Shown one piece after another: positions 1 to 8,828 of a stretch of DNA of 64,000 bases. Every line of letters begins with the position of its first letter. Within the stretch, counting starts at the first letter, position 1. The translations under genes were made by a program, and so were the position numbers. Origin of the DNA: Limnobacter sp. 130 (GTDB lineage Bacteria; Pseudomonadota; Gammaproteobacteria; Burkholderiales; Burkholderiaceae_B); assembly GCF_902506325.1 (NCBI RefSeq), contig NZ_LR732328.1:310001-374000 (forward strand), given 5' to 3'. The notes below the pieces were generated by a model that saw only the letters and a list, made by a program, of their open reading frames with translations, was not told the origin of the DNA and ran no database searches.

Positions 1-990
1 CAAACCCAGGTGACCACGGTATTGGCTTACTACGCGCGTTTTTTGCAGGCTTACCCCACGGTTGCAGATTTGGCGGCAGCACCCGAGCAAGAGGTGATGC
101 AGTTGTGGGCGGGGTTGGGTTATTACACGCGTGCCCGTAATTTGCATGCGTGCGCAAAGCAGGTGGTGGCCCGGTTTGGCGGGCAGTTTCCGCGCACTGT
201 GGCCGAGCTTGAAAGTTTGCCCGGCATTGGCCAGTCTACGGCAGGTGCAATTGCCTCCCTGGCCTATGAAGTACCCGCCCCTATTCTTGATGGCAATGTG
301 AAGCGTGTGTTTTGCAGGTACTACGGTGTCGAGGGTTACCCGGAACAAAGTTCGATTAAAAAAAACTTGTGGGCAATTGCCAGCGACAATGTGCCGACCC
401 AGCAAGCTGGCATTTACAACCAGGCCTTGATGGACCTTGGGGCCACTTGCTGTGTGCCACGTAACCCGGCTTGTTCAGCATGCCCATTGATGCAAAGCTG
501 CATGGCCTTGCGCAAAGGCATGGTGGGTTTGCTGCCCACACCAAAGCCCAAAAAGCCCCGGCCTGAATTGTATTTTCTGGGTTTGATTGTGGAAGACGAA
601 CGCGGCGCTGTGTGGCTGGAGCTGCAAACCGCAAAGGGTGTGTGGCAAGGCTTGTGGACAACGCCGGTTGCAGCGTGCAGCAGTCAGCCGGAGTGGGCTG
701 AATTGAATGCGTGTGTTCAGCCATGGCTTGACGATTACGGTCTGAAAGCGTTCAAGGCCGACATTCACACACAGTTAACCCAGCTTGCGAATCAGCCTTG
801 GCTGGTGCACGAATTAACGCATCGCAAAATGCATTTCAAGGTGGTGCATGTGAAGGTGCCTGGTGTTTGGGCGCAATGCCATGCTGTCACTGACAAGCCT
901 GTGCCCAAAATTGTGCACAAACTGTTGGATCAAGTGAAGGTGTTAGCCCAGGCTCCGGTGTCGCAACAAAACACTCTCGATCTCGGATAA
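1..990 (+). CDS. mutY: Adenine DNA glycosylase MutY, 5'-truncated by window edge
   Basis: MutY removes adenine mispaired with 8-oxoguanine in base-excision repair. The frame is already open at base 1 (QTQVTTVL...), so the true start and roughly 30-40 residues lie upstream. The helix-hairpin-helix reads [11 protein letters not shown] (about 217-249). The catalytic aspartate lies in ILDGNVKR (about 283-306). The C-x6-C-x2-C-x5-C iron-sulfur loop lies near 448-501 ([17 protein letters not shown]). The C-terminal half is the NUDIX-like 8-oxoG recognition domain, with [10 protein letters not shown] near 817-846. The end overlaps the convergent rapZ gene by 48 bp. Confidence 0.95.
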   Translation, partial: QTQVTTVLAYYARFLQAYPTVADLAAAPEQEVMQLWAGLGYYTRARNLHACAKQVVARFGGQFPRTVAELESLPGIGQSTAGAIASLAYEVPAPILDGNVKRVFCRYYGVEGYPEQSSIKKNLWAIASDNVPTQQAGIYNQALMDLGATCCVPRNPACSACPLMQSCMALRKGMVGLLPTPKPKKPRPELYFLGLIVEDERGAVWLELQTAKGVWQGLWTTPVAACSSQPEWAELNACVQPWLDDYGLKAFKADIHTQLTQLANQPWLVHELTHRKMHFKVVHVKVPGVWAQCHAVTDKPVPKIVHKLLDQVKVLAQAPVSQQNTLDLG

Positions 991-1803
991 AGGGGTATTG
1001 GTAAACCGCTTGGCCAGCGTTTCGGCCACATACACCGAGCGGTGTTGCCCGCCGGTGCAGCCAATGGCCACAGTCACATAGCTACGCTGCTCATTCAGGT
1101 ACGAGGGCAACCACTTTCGCAAATAGGTTTCGATGTCGTTGATGAGGGCCTCACTGCGCGTGTCGGTCTGAATGTAGCGTTGCACTTCCACGTCTTTGCC
1201 TGTCAGCGGGCGAAGGTTTTTGTCGTAGTAGGGGTTGCTCAGGCAACGGACATCAAACACCAGGTCGGCATCGCTGGGCAGGCCTTTTTTAAAGCCAAAA
1301 GTTTCAAACACCAAAGTGAGTCTGGCCGATTCTTCCTCCACTGTTTCCAGTACCCAGCGGCGCAGCACATTGGGTTGCAAGGCGGAGGTGTCAATGCAGC
1401 TGGCAATGTTTCGCAGCGGCTCAAGTGCTTCTCTTTCCGCGTCCACGCATTCTTGCACGGTGGCTTGTTCGCCCAGGCGTGTGCTCATGGGGTGGCGCCT
1501 GCGGCTTTCCGAATAACGGGTAATCAGTGTTTCGTCGTCGGCATCCAGAAACAGAATACGCACATCGGTGCCGGCAGTTTTCAGGGTGTGAACAATCTGG
1601 GGCACATCGATAATGTCGCGCCCGGTGCGGGCATCGGCCGCAATGGCAATTTGACTAATGCCTTCGGAGGACAAACGTTGAATGACCTGCGGTATGAAAG
1701 AAGGGGGCAGGTTGTCGACGCAGTAAAAGTGCGAATCTTCCAGCGCGCGAATTGCGACTGATTTGCCAGAGCCGGACAAGCCGGTGACCAATACAACTTT
1801 CAT
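943..1803 (-). CDS. rapZ: RNase adapter / nucleotide-binding protein RapZ
   Basis: Member of the RapZ (YvcJ) family, P-loop proteins that bind RNA. In enterobacteria RapZ controls GlmZ decay and amino-sugar synthesis; in betaproteobacteria the target is not established. The 286-residue product has a Walker A motif at residues 8-15 (GLSGSGKS) and the conserved C-terminal [14 protein letters not shown] from residue 248. The chosen ATG (1803) starts at MKVVLVTG; an alternative ATG three codons upstream (1812) would overlap hprK by 8 bp. The hprK stop is 1 bp away, so it is probably the last gene of the ptsN-hprK-rapZ transcript. The 3' end overlaps mutY tail to tail. Confidence 0.93.
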   Translation of the reverse strand: MKVVLVTGLSGSGKSVAIRALEDSHFYCVDNLPPSFIPQVIQRLSSEGISQIAIAADARTGRDIIDVPQIVHTLKTAGTDVRILFLDADDETLITRYSESRRRHPMSTRLGEQATVQECVDAEREALEPLRNIASCIDTSALQPNVLRRWVLETVEEESARLTLVFETFGFKKGLPSDADLVFDVRCLSNPYYDKNLRPLTGKDVEVQRYIQTDTRSEALINDIETYLRKWLPSYLNEQRSYVTVAIGCTGGQHRSVYVAETLAKRFTNTPLSEIESVLLRHRSLG

Positions 1804-1804
1804 G

Positions 1805-2788
1805 TCAGTCATGGCCCATGTCCGTTTCAGTGTCGGGGTCGACTTGAAGGTGGTCAATGCCACCGAGTTCACTGAGCATGGCTTTTTGTTGTCGCACCAT
1901 GAACTCGTCGAGCGTATTAATGCCACGCATTTGCAAAATGGTGTTGCGCACCGCAGCTTCCAGCAAAACTGCAAGGTTTCGGCCCGCGGCCACGGGCAAG
2001 ATGGCTTTGCGAATGGGGAGTCCAAGCACTTCCTGGAATTGCGGTTCGGTGACCAGTCGTTCCTGATGCAATTCCAAAGACGCTTTGCGCACCAAATGCA
2101 CAATCAGCTTGAGCCGCATTTTACGGCGCACTGCCGTTTCACCAAAAATTGCCTTGATGTCGAGCAGCCCAACCCCACGCACTTCCATCAAGTTGCGGAT
2201 CAATTCGGGACAACGGCCTTCAATAAGGTTGGGGGCCACGCGCGAGAATTCCACCACGTCGTCGGCCACCAAGCCATGGCCGCGAGAAATCAATTCAAGA
2301 CCGAGTTCGCTTTTGCCCAATCCCGATTCACCACAAATGAGCACGCCCATGCCGAGCACGTCCATGAACACGCCGTGCATCATGGTGGTGGGGGCCAGCC
2401 ATTTGTTGATGTACACGCGCAGAAAGTCGATAATTTCTGCGGCAGACAGCGGTGTGGCCAGCAATGGGATGTTGGATTCGTCGCAAGCCGCTTTGAGCAA
2501 TGCGTGTGGCTGAAAAGATTCGGCGACGATGATGGCGGGAGGGTCGCCTTCGATCAGTTTGTCAATTTGATGTTTTTTGCGAGCATCGCTGATGCGGGCG
2601 AAGTATTCGATTTCCTGGCGACCAAAAACCTGGATACGGCCAGGGTGAATGGTGTTGAGGTGACCTACGAGATCGGAGGATGCGAAGCACTGAAGATCAA
2701 GGTGACGATCACCACCGTTTAAACCGGCAAGCCAGTCGAGTTTGAGTTTGTTGCGGTTGGCTTCGATCAGTTCTTTCAGTTGCTTCAC
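1805..2788 (-). CDS. hprK: HPr kinase/phosphorylase
   Basis: Bifunctional kinase/phosphorylase acting on a serine of the PTS phosphocarrier HPr. The length (327 aa) is near the family norm. The P-loop is GESGLGKS at residues 153-160, a conserved histidine lies in MMHGVFMDV (138), and the HPrK/P signature follows in the GVGLLDIKAIFG region. In proteobacteria lacking sugar PTS permeases HprK usually sits beside ptsN and serves a regulatory PTS, which fits the neighbours here. It starts 4 bp after the ptsN stop. No HPr or EI gene lies in the window. Confidence 0.94.
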   Translation of the reverse strand: MKQLKELIEANRNKLKLDWLAGLNGGDRHLDLQCFASSDLVGHLNTIHPGRIQVFGRQEIEYFARISDARKKHQIDKLIEGDPPAIIVAESFQPHALLKAACDESNIPLLATPLSAAEIIDFLRVYINKWLAPTTMMHGVFMDVLGMGVLICGESGLGKSELGLELISRGHGLVADDVVEFSRVAPNLIEGRCPELIRNLMEVRGVGLLDIKAIFGETAVRRKMRLKLIVHLVRKASLELHQERLVTEPQFQEVLGLPIRKAILPVAAGRNLAVLLEAAVRNTILQMRGINTLDEFMVRQQKAMLSELGGIDHLQVDPDTETDMGHD

Positions 2789-2792
2789 AGGC

Positions 2793-3263
2793 TTAGCTCG
2801 CGGGTTGGTAAGGCTCCCAGTTGGCGATCAATTGGTGAGTGGCACCAGGATCGGATTCTGTCATGAGTTTCTCACGGAAATCCTTGTCAGACAGCATTTG
2901 AGCCAGTTCTGACAGTATATCCAGATGATGCTGGTTTGCGCTTTCAGGCACCAGCAAAAACATGAGTAGCTTGACGGGTTGACCGTCAGGGGCATCAAAC
3001 GGGATGGGATCTTGCACACGCACAAGGCTGGCGATGGGTTCGCGCAGGCCTTTGATGCGGCCATGCGGCACCGCCACCTGCTGGCCAAGGCCAGTGGAGC
3101 CCAAACGCTCACGCGCAAAAAGACTGTCGAACACCTTGGACCGTGCAATGCCCTGGTTGTTTTCAAAGACCAGTCCGGCCTGTTCAAACACGCGCTTTTT
3201 GCTGGTGACCTGTGTGTCCAACAATATGTTGGATGGTGGAAGTAGATTTGCGATCAAGTTCAT
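2793..3263 (-). CDS. ptsN: PTS IIA-like nitrogen-regulatory protein PtsN (EIIA-Ntr)
   Basis: Phosphoacceptor of the nitrogen PTS, linking nitrogen and carbon status to regulation of potassium transport and sigma-54-related functions. The 156-residue product has the phosphorylated histidine in VAVPHGRIKG (His67). The ATG at 3263 (MNLIANLLPP) was chosen because the 20 in-frame codons before it do not resemble the family. It is separated from hpf by a strong hairpin terminator (3324-3349), so it probably has its own promoter or receives only read-through from rpoN-hpf. It is followed closely by hprK and rapZ. Confidence 0.93.
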   Translation of the reverse strand: MNLIANLLPPSNILLDTQVTSKKRVFEQAGLVFENNQGIARSKVFDSLFARERLGSTGLGQQVAVPHGRIKGLREPIASLVRVQDPIPFDAPDGQPVKLLMFLLVPESANQHHLDILSELAQMLSDKDFREKLMTESDPGATHQLIANWEPYQPAS

Positions 3264-3323
3264 CGCTGTTGATTCCTGAGACCCGCTTCTAATCGTGGGG
3301 CCGATTATACGCCATAAAAACAC

Positions 3324-3349
3324 AAAAGGCGGATTGAAGTCCGCCTTTT
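3324..3349 (-). terminator. Rho-independent terminator after hpf
   Basis: A perfect 10-bp stem (AAAAGGCGGA / TCCGCCTTTT) with a 6-base loop. On the minus strand the descending arm runs into TTTTGTGTTTTT. It lies 25 bp past the hpf stop and should end the rpoN-hpf transcript ahead of ptsN. Confidence 0.8.
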
Positions 3350-3373
3350 GAATTTCCCTGAAATTACAGTGGT

Positions 3374-3703
3374 TTATTCAGCTTCTTCTACCACTTGGTG
3401 TTTTATGGGCGTGTGATTGTGGTTGGTAAGTTTGTCTTTGTGCCGCAATACCTGGCGATCGAGTTTATCGGCCAGCGCATCAATGGCTGCGTAGAGGTTT
3501 TCATGACTTGATTCAGCGTGTATGTCTTTGCCGCGAACGTGCAGCGTAACATCTGCCCTTTGAACCAGCTTGACCACCGAGATGGTCACCGATGCATCAA
3601 TGACGTGATCAAAATGCCTTTTCACCCGGTCCAGTTTTTCAATTACATAATTTCGAATAGCTGGGGTAACTTCCAGATGATGACCATTGATGTTCAAGTT
3701 CAT
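3374..3703 (-). CDS. hpf: Ribosome hibernation promoting factor, short form
   Basis: Ribosome-associated dimerisation/hibernation factor, formerly called sigma-54 modulation protein. At 109 residues it is the short (HPF/YfiA) form without the long-HPF C-terminal domain. The N-terminus MNLNINGHHLEVTPAIRNYV and the RADVTLHVRGKDIHAESSHENLYAAIDALADKLDRQ-type core are typical; the C-terminus is a short acidic and His-rich tail. It lies 40 bp downstream of rpoN, the usual arrangement, and is followed by the 3324-3349 terminator. Confidence 0.92.
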   Translation of the reverse strand: MNLNINGHHLEVTPAIRNYVIEKLDRVKRHFDHVIDASVTISVVKLVQRADVTLHVRGKDIHAESSHENLYAAIDALADKLDRQVLRHKDKLTNHNHTPIKHQVVEEAE

Positions 3704-3743
3704 AAGGTATCTCCTTTCGTTGCTGCGGGGGGAAGCTTTAACT

Positions 3744-5264
3744 TTAAAGCGACTTACGCATGTTCACCGGGGGTATTTTCAGTGATTCCCGGTATTTAGC
3801 GACCGTGCGTCTTGCGACCACGATGCCCTGTTGACCGAGTAGGTCGGCGATTTGGCTGTCAGATATCGGCTGCTTGGCGTCCTCCGCAGAAATCAGTTGC
3901 TTGATGAGTGCACGGATGGCCGTGCTGGAAGCTTGCCCACCTGAATCGGTGGAAACATGACTTCCGAAGAAATACTTTAGCTCAACCAACCCATAGGGCG
4001 TCAACATATATTTTTGCGTGGTAACCCTTGACACGGTCGATTCATGCAGTCCCAGTAAATCAGCAATTTCCCGCAGAACCAAGGGTTGCATTGCGATTTC
4101 GCCATGATTGAAGTAGCCGATTTGTCGTTCTACGATCGCTTGGCTCACCCGTAAAATAGTGTCAAATCGCTGTTGAACGTTTTTTAAGAGCCACCGGGCC
4201 TCTTGAAGTTGCGCGCTGAGTTGTGCGCTTTGACCACGGTGAGACCTCAGGATCGAGGCGTACATTTCATTGATGCGAATTTTGGGCATCACATCGGGGT
4301 TGAGCTGCACATGCCATTGTCCACTGAGTTTTTTAACAATGACATCGGGCACCACATGATCGTCGTCAATGCGCCGAAAGCGCGCGCCGGGAAAAGGTTC
4401 TAGCGAGCGGATTATTTGATGGCAGATTTTTAAAGTGTCTTCGTCGACATTCAGGGCTTTCTTCAGTTTGGTGAAGTCACGCTGGGCGAGCAAACTCAAA
4501 TGGTCGCGGATAATGTGTTGGCAGTTGCCGTACAGGTTTGTTTGGCAAGTAATGTCCCGGCGCTGGGCCAGTTGCAGCAACAGGCACTCTGCCGCATTGC
4601 GTGCGCCCACGCCGGGTGGGTCGAAGCTTTGCAGCAGGCGCAGTGCCGCGCTCAGTTCTTCAAACTCCAGGTCGGGTTCGTCCTGCAAGGTTTCCCACAG
4701 GTCTTCAAGTTCAACGGTCAGGTAGCCATCGTCGCTAAGGTAGTCGATCAGCCACAGCACCAGGTTTTTGTCGCGTTCGCTGGCCTGCGTCATGCGCAGC
4801 TGGTCGATGAGGTGCTGGTGCAGGCTGCTGTCGGGCGCAGCCAGTTGAAGGCCGGGTTTTTCTTCGTCGCCATCGGCACCTGCGCCGCTGTTGTCGCGCC
4901 AGTCACCCTCCCAGTTGTCCTGAATGGAGTCGATGGTCTCGCGTTGAACAATTTCTTCGCTTTGGTTGTCTTGCTCAGCTTGTTGGTCGCTGACGGGCTC
5001 ACTGGCTTTGCGTGGATCCGGTTCGGCTTCGAAGCTGTCGCCCTGTGGCTCGTGCAATTCGCCATTGCTGCTGTCCAGGCTGAGTGTACGTTCGCCTTCA
5101 ACAGCCTCTTCATCGGCCAGCTCGAGTAGCGGGTTTTCGGCCAGTGCCTGTTGAATTTCCTGCTGCAGTTCGAGTGTGGACAGTTGCAGCAATCGAATGG
5201 ATTGCTGAAGCTGCGGCGTGAGCGTGAGATTTTGGGAAACTTTAAGCTGAAGGGATTGTTTCAT
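3744..5264 (-). CDS. rpoN: RNA polymerase sigma-54 factor
   Basis: Alternative sigma factor recognising -24/-12 promoters. The 506 residues show the three expected regions: the Q/L-rich activator-interacting region I at 1-48 ([20 protein letters not shown]), an acidic linker at about 50-130, and the core-binding and DNA-binding C-terminus, with a helix-turn-helix ([12 protein letters not shown]) and the RpoN box [10 protein letters not shown] at 484-493. It starts 12 bp after lptB and leads into hpf. Confidence 0.97.
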   Translation of the reverse strand: MKQSLQLKVSQNLTLTPQLQQSIRLLQLSTLELQQEIQQALAENPLLELADEEAVEGERTLSLDSSNGELHEPQGDSFEAEPDPRKASEPVSDQQAEQDNQSEEIVQRETIDSIQDNWEGDWRDNSGAGADGDEEKPGLQLAAPDSSLHQHLIDQLRMTQASERDKNLVLWLIDYLSDDGYLTVELEDLWETLQDEPDLEFEELSAALRLLQSFDPPGVGARNAAECLLLQLAQRRDITCQTNLYGNCQHIIRDHLSLLAQRDFTKLKKALNVDEDTLKICHQIIRSLEPFPGARFRRIDDDHVVPDVIVKKLSGQWHVQLNPDVMPKIRINEMYASILRSHRGQSAQLSAQLQEARWLLKNVQQRFDTILRVSQAIVERQIGYFNHGEIAMQPLVLREIADLLGLHESTVSRVTTQKYMLTPYGLVELKYFFGSHVSTDSGGQASSTAIRALIKQLISAEDAKQPISDSQIADLLGQQGIVVARRTVAKYRESLKIPPVNMRKSL

Positions 5265-5276
5265 GGGGGCTCAGCT

Positions 5277-6032
5277 TTACATCCGGAAGTGTTCGCCGAG
5301 ATACACGCGGCGTACATCGTCGTTCTTCACAATTTGTTCCGGACTACCCGAGGCCAATACTCGACCTGCACTGATAATGTAAGCACGATCGCAAATGCCC
5401 AGCGTTTCGCGCACGTTGTGGTCGGTGATCAACACGCCGATTCCTTTCGATTTCAGAAAGGCCACAATGCGTTGAATTTCCAGCACTGCGATTGGGTCTA
5501 CGCCTGCGAAGGGTTCGTCCAGCAAAATAAAGCGGGGTTGGCTGCCCAATGCGCGCGCAATTTCCAGGCGGCGGCGTTCGCCACCTGAAAGTGAGGCGGC
5601 CAGCGAGGTGCGAATGTGCGAAATTTGCAGGTCGTTGAGCAGGTCTTCAACCGCTTGGTCCACCGTTTTGTCTTTGGGCGGATTAATTTCCAGTACAGCG
5701 CGAATGTTTTCTTCCACCGTCAACTTGCGAAATACGGAAGCCTCTTGGGGAAGATAGGACAGTCCCGCCCGAGCACGTTCATGAATGGGTTGAAGCGTGA
5801 TGTCACTGCCTTCGAGGCAGATATTGCCTTCGTCGGCGCTGACCAGGCCCACGATCATGTAAAAGCAGGTGGTTTTGCCAGCACCATTGGGGCCCAGCAA
5901 GCCAACCACTTCACCGGTGTCCACATGCAGTGAGACATCTTCAATTACACGCTTGCTGCGGTAGGCTTTGCGCAGGCTGAGTGCCTGAAGTCGGCCCTGA
6001 CCAGTCAAGGTTTGAGCGGGGGTGTTACTCAC
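5277..6032 (-). CDS. lptB: LPS export ABC transporter ATP-binding protein LptB
   Basis: Cytoplasmic ATPase powering LptFG-mediated extraction of lipopolysaccharide from the inner membrane. Walker A is GPNGAGKTT at residues 47-55, the ABC signature is LSGGERRR, Walker B is [13 protein letters not shown], followed by the H-loop ITDHNVRET. The 251-residue length is a few residues longer than E. coli LptB because of an N-terminal extension. It overlaps lptA by 4 bp (6029-6032), indicating translational coupling. lptFG are not in this window. Confidence 0.97.
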   Translation of the reverse strand: MSNTPAQTLTGQGRLQALSLRKAYRSKRVIEDVSLHVDTGEVVGLLGPNGAGKTTCFYMIVGLVSADEGNICLEGSDITLQPIHERARAGLSYLPQEASVFRKLTVEENIRAVLEINPPKDKTVDQAVEDLLNDLQISHIRTSLAASLSGGERRRLEIARALGSQPRFILLDEPFAGVDPIAVLEIQRIVAFLKSKGIGVLITDHNVRETLGICDRAYIISAGRVLASGSPEQIVKNDDVRRVYLGEHFRM

Positions 6033-6610
6033 TTGCTGCCCCCTTTTGGCGCTGGTTCGGGCGCTGGTGCAGGTGCTTGGGTTTTCGGCTTGATGACTGC
6101 CTGCACGCGAGAGGATCCGCTGCTGTTGGGCGAGCCCACCACATTCAAAAATTCGGTGTTCTGTTCATAAGTAATTTTGGTGCCGGAAATTGATTCAGTC
6201 AGCTGACCATTGGTGCTTTTCTGAATACTGGCTGCGCCGGTCAGCGTAACAATTGATTTGTCGCCGTCAAATTCAATCGTGTTGCCAGTGCCGTTGATCA
6301 GCAAGACTTCATTGGGGCGTTCAGAGTCGCGTTGTTGTTTGAAGCGGGCGGGTTTTCCTTCCACTGTGGCGAATTGGGTGCCGTCGCTGCGTTCAGTCAA
6401 CGTGAGTTTGTCGCCGCGAATCACAAGGCTTCCGCGCGTTAGTAACACATTGCCTGTAAACACGTTCACGTTCGACTTTTCGTTGTACGTCATCTGGTTG
6501 GCGTCGATGGTGGTAGGTTGCCGTTTGTCAGCTTCCAGTGCGTGCACGCTGACCCCGAAAGCCAGTGCCTGTGCTGCCAGTGCCATGGAAATCCAGTTGG
6601 AGCATTTCAT
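6029..6610 (-). CDS. lptA: LPS transport periplasmic protein LptA
   Basis: Periplasmic beta-jellyroll bridge protein that carries LPS from LptC to LptD. The 193 residues start with a signal peptide (about 1-24, cleavage after VHA) followed by the OstA-like fold ([37 protein letters not shown]). A Pro/Ala-rich tail ([15 protein letters not shown]) ends the protein, an oddity relative to E. coli but common in betaproteobacteria. It overlaps both lptC (6607-6610) and lptB by 4 bp. Confidence 0.95.
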   Translation of the reverse strand: MKCSNWISMALAAQALAFGVSVHALEADKRQPTTIDANQMTYNEKSNVNVFTGNVLLTRGSLVIRGDKLTLTERSDGTQFATVEGKPARFKQQRDSERPNEVLLINGTGNTIEFDGDKSIVTLTGAASIQKSTNGQLTESISGTKITYEQNTEFLNVVGSPNSSGSSRVQAVIKPKTQAPAPAPEPAPKGGSK

Positions 6611-7206
6611 CGTTTTGCCTCTATACGAAATTTGACCGAGCCTTGCGCTATCAATTCGCCTGTGTCGTTGTTCAATGTTGCACCCTGTGCCTCAAACCTT
6701 TGGCCAGGCCGGGTTACCAATACATTCTTGTCGGTGGAAATTTCGTTGGTGATGTTGTCGATTCGTATTTCTTCAGACTTCATGGTGGTCACAAGCCCTT
6801 CGTCTTGGCTGGTCACTACCACATCCTCCCGGAGGTAAATTTCATCCGTATCGAGCAGGTACACGCCTTTCCGGGCATTGCCCTTGACCATGCCGTTACC
6901 CGCTTCAAATTGTTCAAGCTCCGGCTCAGTGATGTTCCACACATTGCCTTGTGGAATGTGCTCTGCAGATTTGCTGCGAATAATTGAATACTTGTTCTCG
7001 GCCAAGTCATGGCTTTGCACTGAGAAGTTGCGCAGGTAATAGTCGCTGCTGGTGGGGTCGTTTTTGCCACTGACACTGAACAGGCTGAGCTCGGACTGAA
7101 TTGCAAACCAATACGACGTAGCTGCCAACGCGAAAGTTAACAGCAGCGGTATGAACTGCGAAATCAGATTGAAAAAAGCACTGACGGGTTTCACGTTGCT
7201 TCCCAA
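6607..7206 (-). CDS. lptC: LPS export protein LptC
   Basis: Inner-membrane-anchored component of the Lpt bridge that receives LPS from LptBFG. One transmembrane helix lies near residues 10-32 (ISQFIPLLLTFALAATSYWF), followed by a periplasmic OstA-like domain (DPTSSDYYLRNFSVQS, the usual LptC opening motif). The length of 199 aa is normal. It overlaps kdsC by 16 bp and lptA by 4 bp, so kdsD-kdsC-lptC-lptA-lptB look like one transcript. Confidence 0.94.
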   Translation of the reverse strand: MGSNVKPVSAFFNLISQFIPLLLTFALAATSYWFAIQSELSLFSVSGKNDPTSSDYYLRNFSVQSHDLAENKYSIIRSKSAEHIPQGNVWNITEPELEQFEAGNGMVKGNARKGVYLLDTDEIYLREDVVVTSQDEGLVTTMKSEEIRIDNITNEISTDKNVLVTRPGQRFEAQGATLNNDTGELIAQGSVKFRIEAKR

Positions 7207-7733
7207 GGGTTCTGGTAGCCAGGCTGGTGACTCAGAATAAAATCACACAGCTCGCGTGCTGCGCCGTCACCGGGTGGGCGTGTGTTGATCCAGTTGGCTG
7301 TAGTTTTCATGGCGGCCGGGGAGTGTTGGGTACTTGCTGCCAAGGCAACCTGTTGAAGCACTGGGTAATCGGGCCAGTCGTCGCCGAAAAAACCGCATTC
7401 ATTCCATTCCAGCCCCAGCAATTGGCGAATGTCATCATAGGCTTGCAGTTTGGTTTTGCAGCCTTGGACCAACTGGTAGATGCCGAGATCTTTTGCACGT
7501 TTCTCGACAATGGCGCTGGAGCGCGCAGTGATCCAGATCACTTTGATGCCGTGGTCCATCAGCAGCCGAAGTCCTTGACCGTCGAATACGCTGAAGCGCT
7601 TCATGACTTCGCCTTCGTTGCCAAAATACAGGCCACCGTCAGTCAACGTGCCATCAACATCAAAGCCCATCAATTTGATTTGCGATGCGGCCTCTGCGGC
7701 GGTGGGTTTGCGGTCGGTAAATTGATTCATCAA
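7191..7733 (-). CDS. kdsC: 3-deoxy-D-manno-octulosonate 8-phosphate phosphatase KdsC
   Basis: HAD-superfamily phosphatase producing free KDO for lipid A-core synthesis. HAD motif I is GFDVDGTLTDGGLYF (residues about 23-37), motif II lies around VIWITARSS, and motif IV is FFGDDWPDYPVL. The 180-residue C0-type length matches tetrameric KdsC. It overlaps kdsD by 4 bp. Confidence 0.95.
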   Translation of the reverse strand: MMNQFTDRKPTAAEAASQIKLMGFDVDGTLTDGGLYFGNEGEVMKRFSVFDGQGLRLLMDHGIKVIWITARSSAIVEKRAKDLGIYQLVQGCKTKLQAYDDIRQLLGLEWNECGFFGDDWPDYPVLQQVALAASTQHSPAAMKTTANWINTRPPGDGAARELCDFILSHQPGYQNPWEAT

Positions 7734-8722
7734 ACCACCTTGGCTTCAAACAGGTCATGAAAGTTCAAGGCGCCCACAATGTGCCCTTGCTCGTCGGTCA
7801 CTACGACTTGGCTAATGTGGCTGACTTCCATCATGCGCACCGCCTCTACTGCCAGCTTGTCGGGCGCAATACATTTCGGCGCACTGTTCATGACTTCGCT
7901 GACCAGCAAACCGCGCAGGTCGAGGCCTTGTTCAATCAGGCGGCGCAGGTCACCGTCTGTGAAAACACCGAGCAATTTGTTGCCGGGATCGACTACGGCG
8001 GTCATGCCCAAGCCTTTTTTGGTGATTTCCAGAATTGCATTGGAGATGCTGGCCGAAGGCGACACTGAAGGTATGCGATCACCTTTGCGCATGACATCGC
8101 TGACATGGGTCAGCAGTTTGCGGCCCAGGCTGCCACCGGGATGCGACAGGGCGAAATCTTCTTCGCTGAAGCCCCTTGCTTTAAGTACAACCACGGCAAG
8201 TGCGTCCCCCAGTGCCAAAGCAGCAGTGGTGCTGGCTGTTGGGGCCAAATTCAGGGGGCAGGCTTCTTTTTCAACACCGCAGTCCAAGACCAAATCAGCC
8301 TGACGCGCCAGGGCGGAGTCGGGTTTGCCGGTCATGGCGACTATTTTTGCGCCACGGCGTGCAATGGCTGGCAGCACGGCCACCAGTTCCTCGGTATTGC
8401 CAGAGTTGGACAGGGCAATGACCACGTCTTCTTGGGTGATCATGCCCAAATCGCCATGCGAGGCTTCAGTGGCATGCACGAAAAAGGAGGGAGTGCCCGT
8501 ACTGGCAAAGGTGGCTGCAATCTTCTTGGCAATCAGCCCCGACTTGCCCACGCCAATCAAAATCACCCGACCCTTGCAGTTCAGGATGGCGGTGGTGGCT
8601 TGGCTGAACTGGTCATTCAAGCGCTCGGACAATGCCGAAACTGCTTGGGCCTCAATGGCCAACGCTTCTCTGGCCATGGCCAGAAAATCGTGCTTGTCAT
8701 TATTCGACGGTGTTGTTGACAT
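7730..8722 (-). CDS. kdsD: D-arabinose 5-phosphate isomerase KdsD/KpsF
   Basis: Interconverts ribulose 5-phosphate and arabinose 5-phosphate, the first committed step to KDO. The N-terminal SIS sugar-isomerase domain (about 40-175) includes GVGKSGLIAKKIAATFASTG and a HASHGDLGMI-like segment (EASHGDLGMI); two CBS domains follow at about 210-330. The length of 330 aa is typical. It is the first gene of the kdsD-kdsC-lptCAB run and is divergent from the KefB-type antiporter across 106 bp. Confidence 0.95.
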   Translation of the reverse strand: MSTTPSNNDKHDFLAMAREALAIEAQAVSALSERLNDQFSQATTAILNCKGRVILIGVGKSGLIAKKIAATFASTGTPSFFVHATEASHGDLGMITQEDVVIALSNSGNTEELVAVLPAIARRGAKIVAMTGKPDSALARQADLVLDCGVEKEACPLNLAPTASTTAALALGDALAVVVLKARGFSEEDFALSHPGGSLGRKLLTHVSDVMRKGDRIPSVSPSASISNAILEITKKGLGMTAVVDPGNKLLGVFTDGDLRRLIEQGLDLRGLLVSEVMNSAPKCIAPDKLAVEAVRMMEVSHISQVVVTDEQGHIVGALNFHDLFEAKVV

Positions 8723-8828
8723 GGTGGACCCTGATAGACTTAAGCAACAAAGGTGCTTGAGGCTGTGCTCTTTTCAGGGCAGTATAGCAAAGCGCGTGCC
8801 AATTCTCTTCACTTCCTAAGCATTAAAC

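Noticed and set aside
1763-2722. 319-codon plus-strand frame opposite hprK
   Set aside because: It is entirely antisense to a well-supported hprK with intact motifs and has a His/Phe-rich composition typical of shadow frames.
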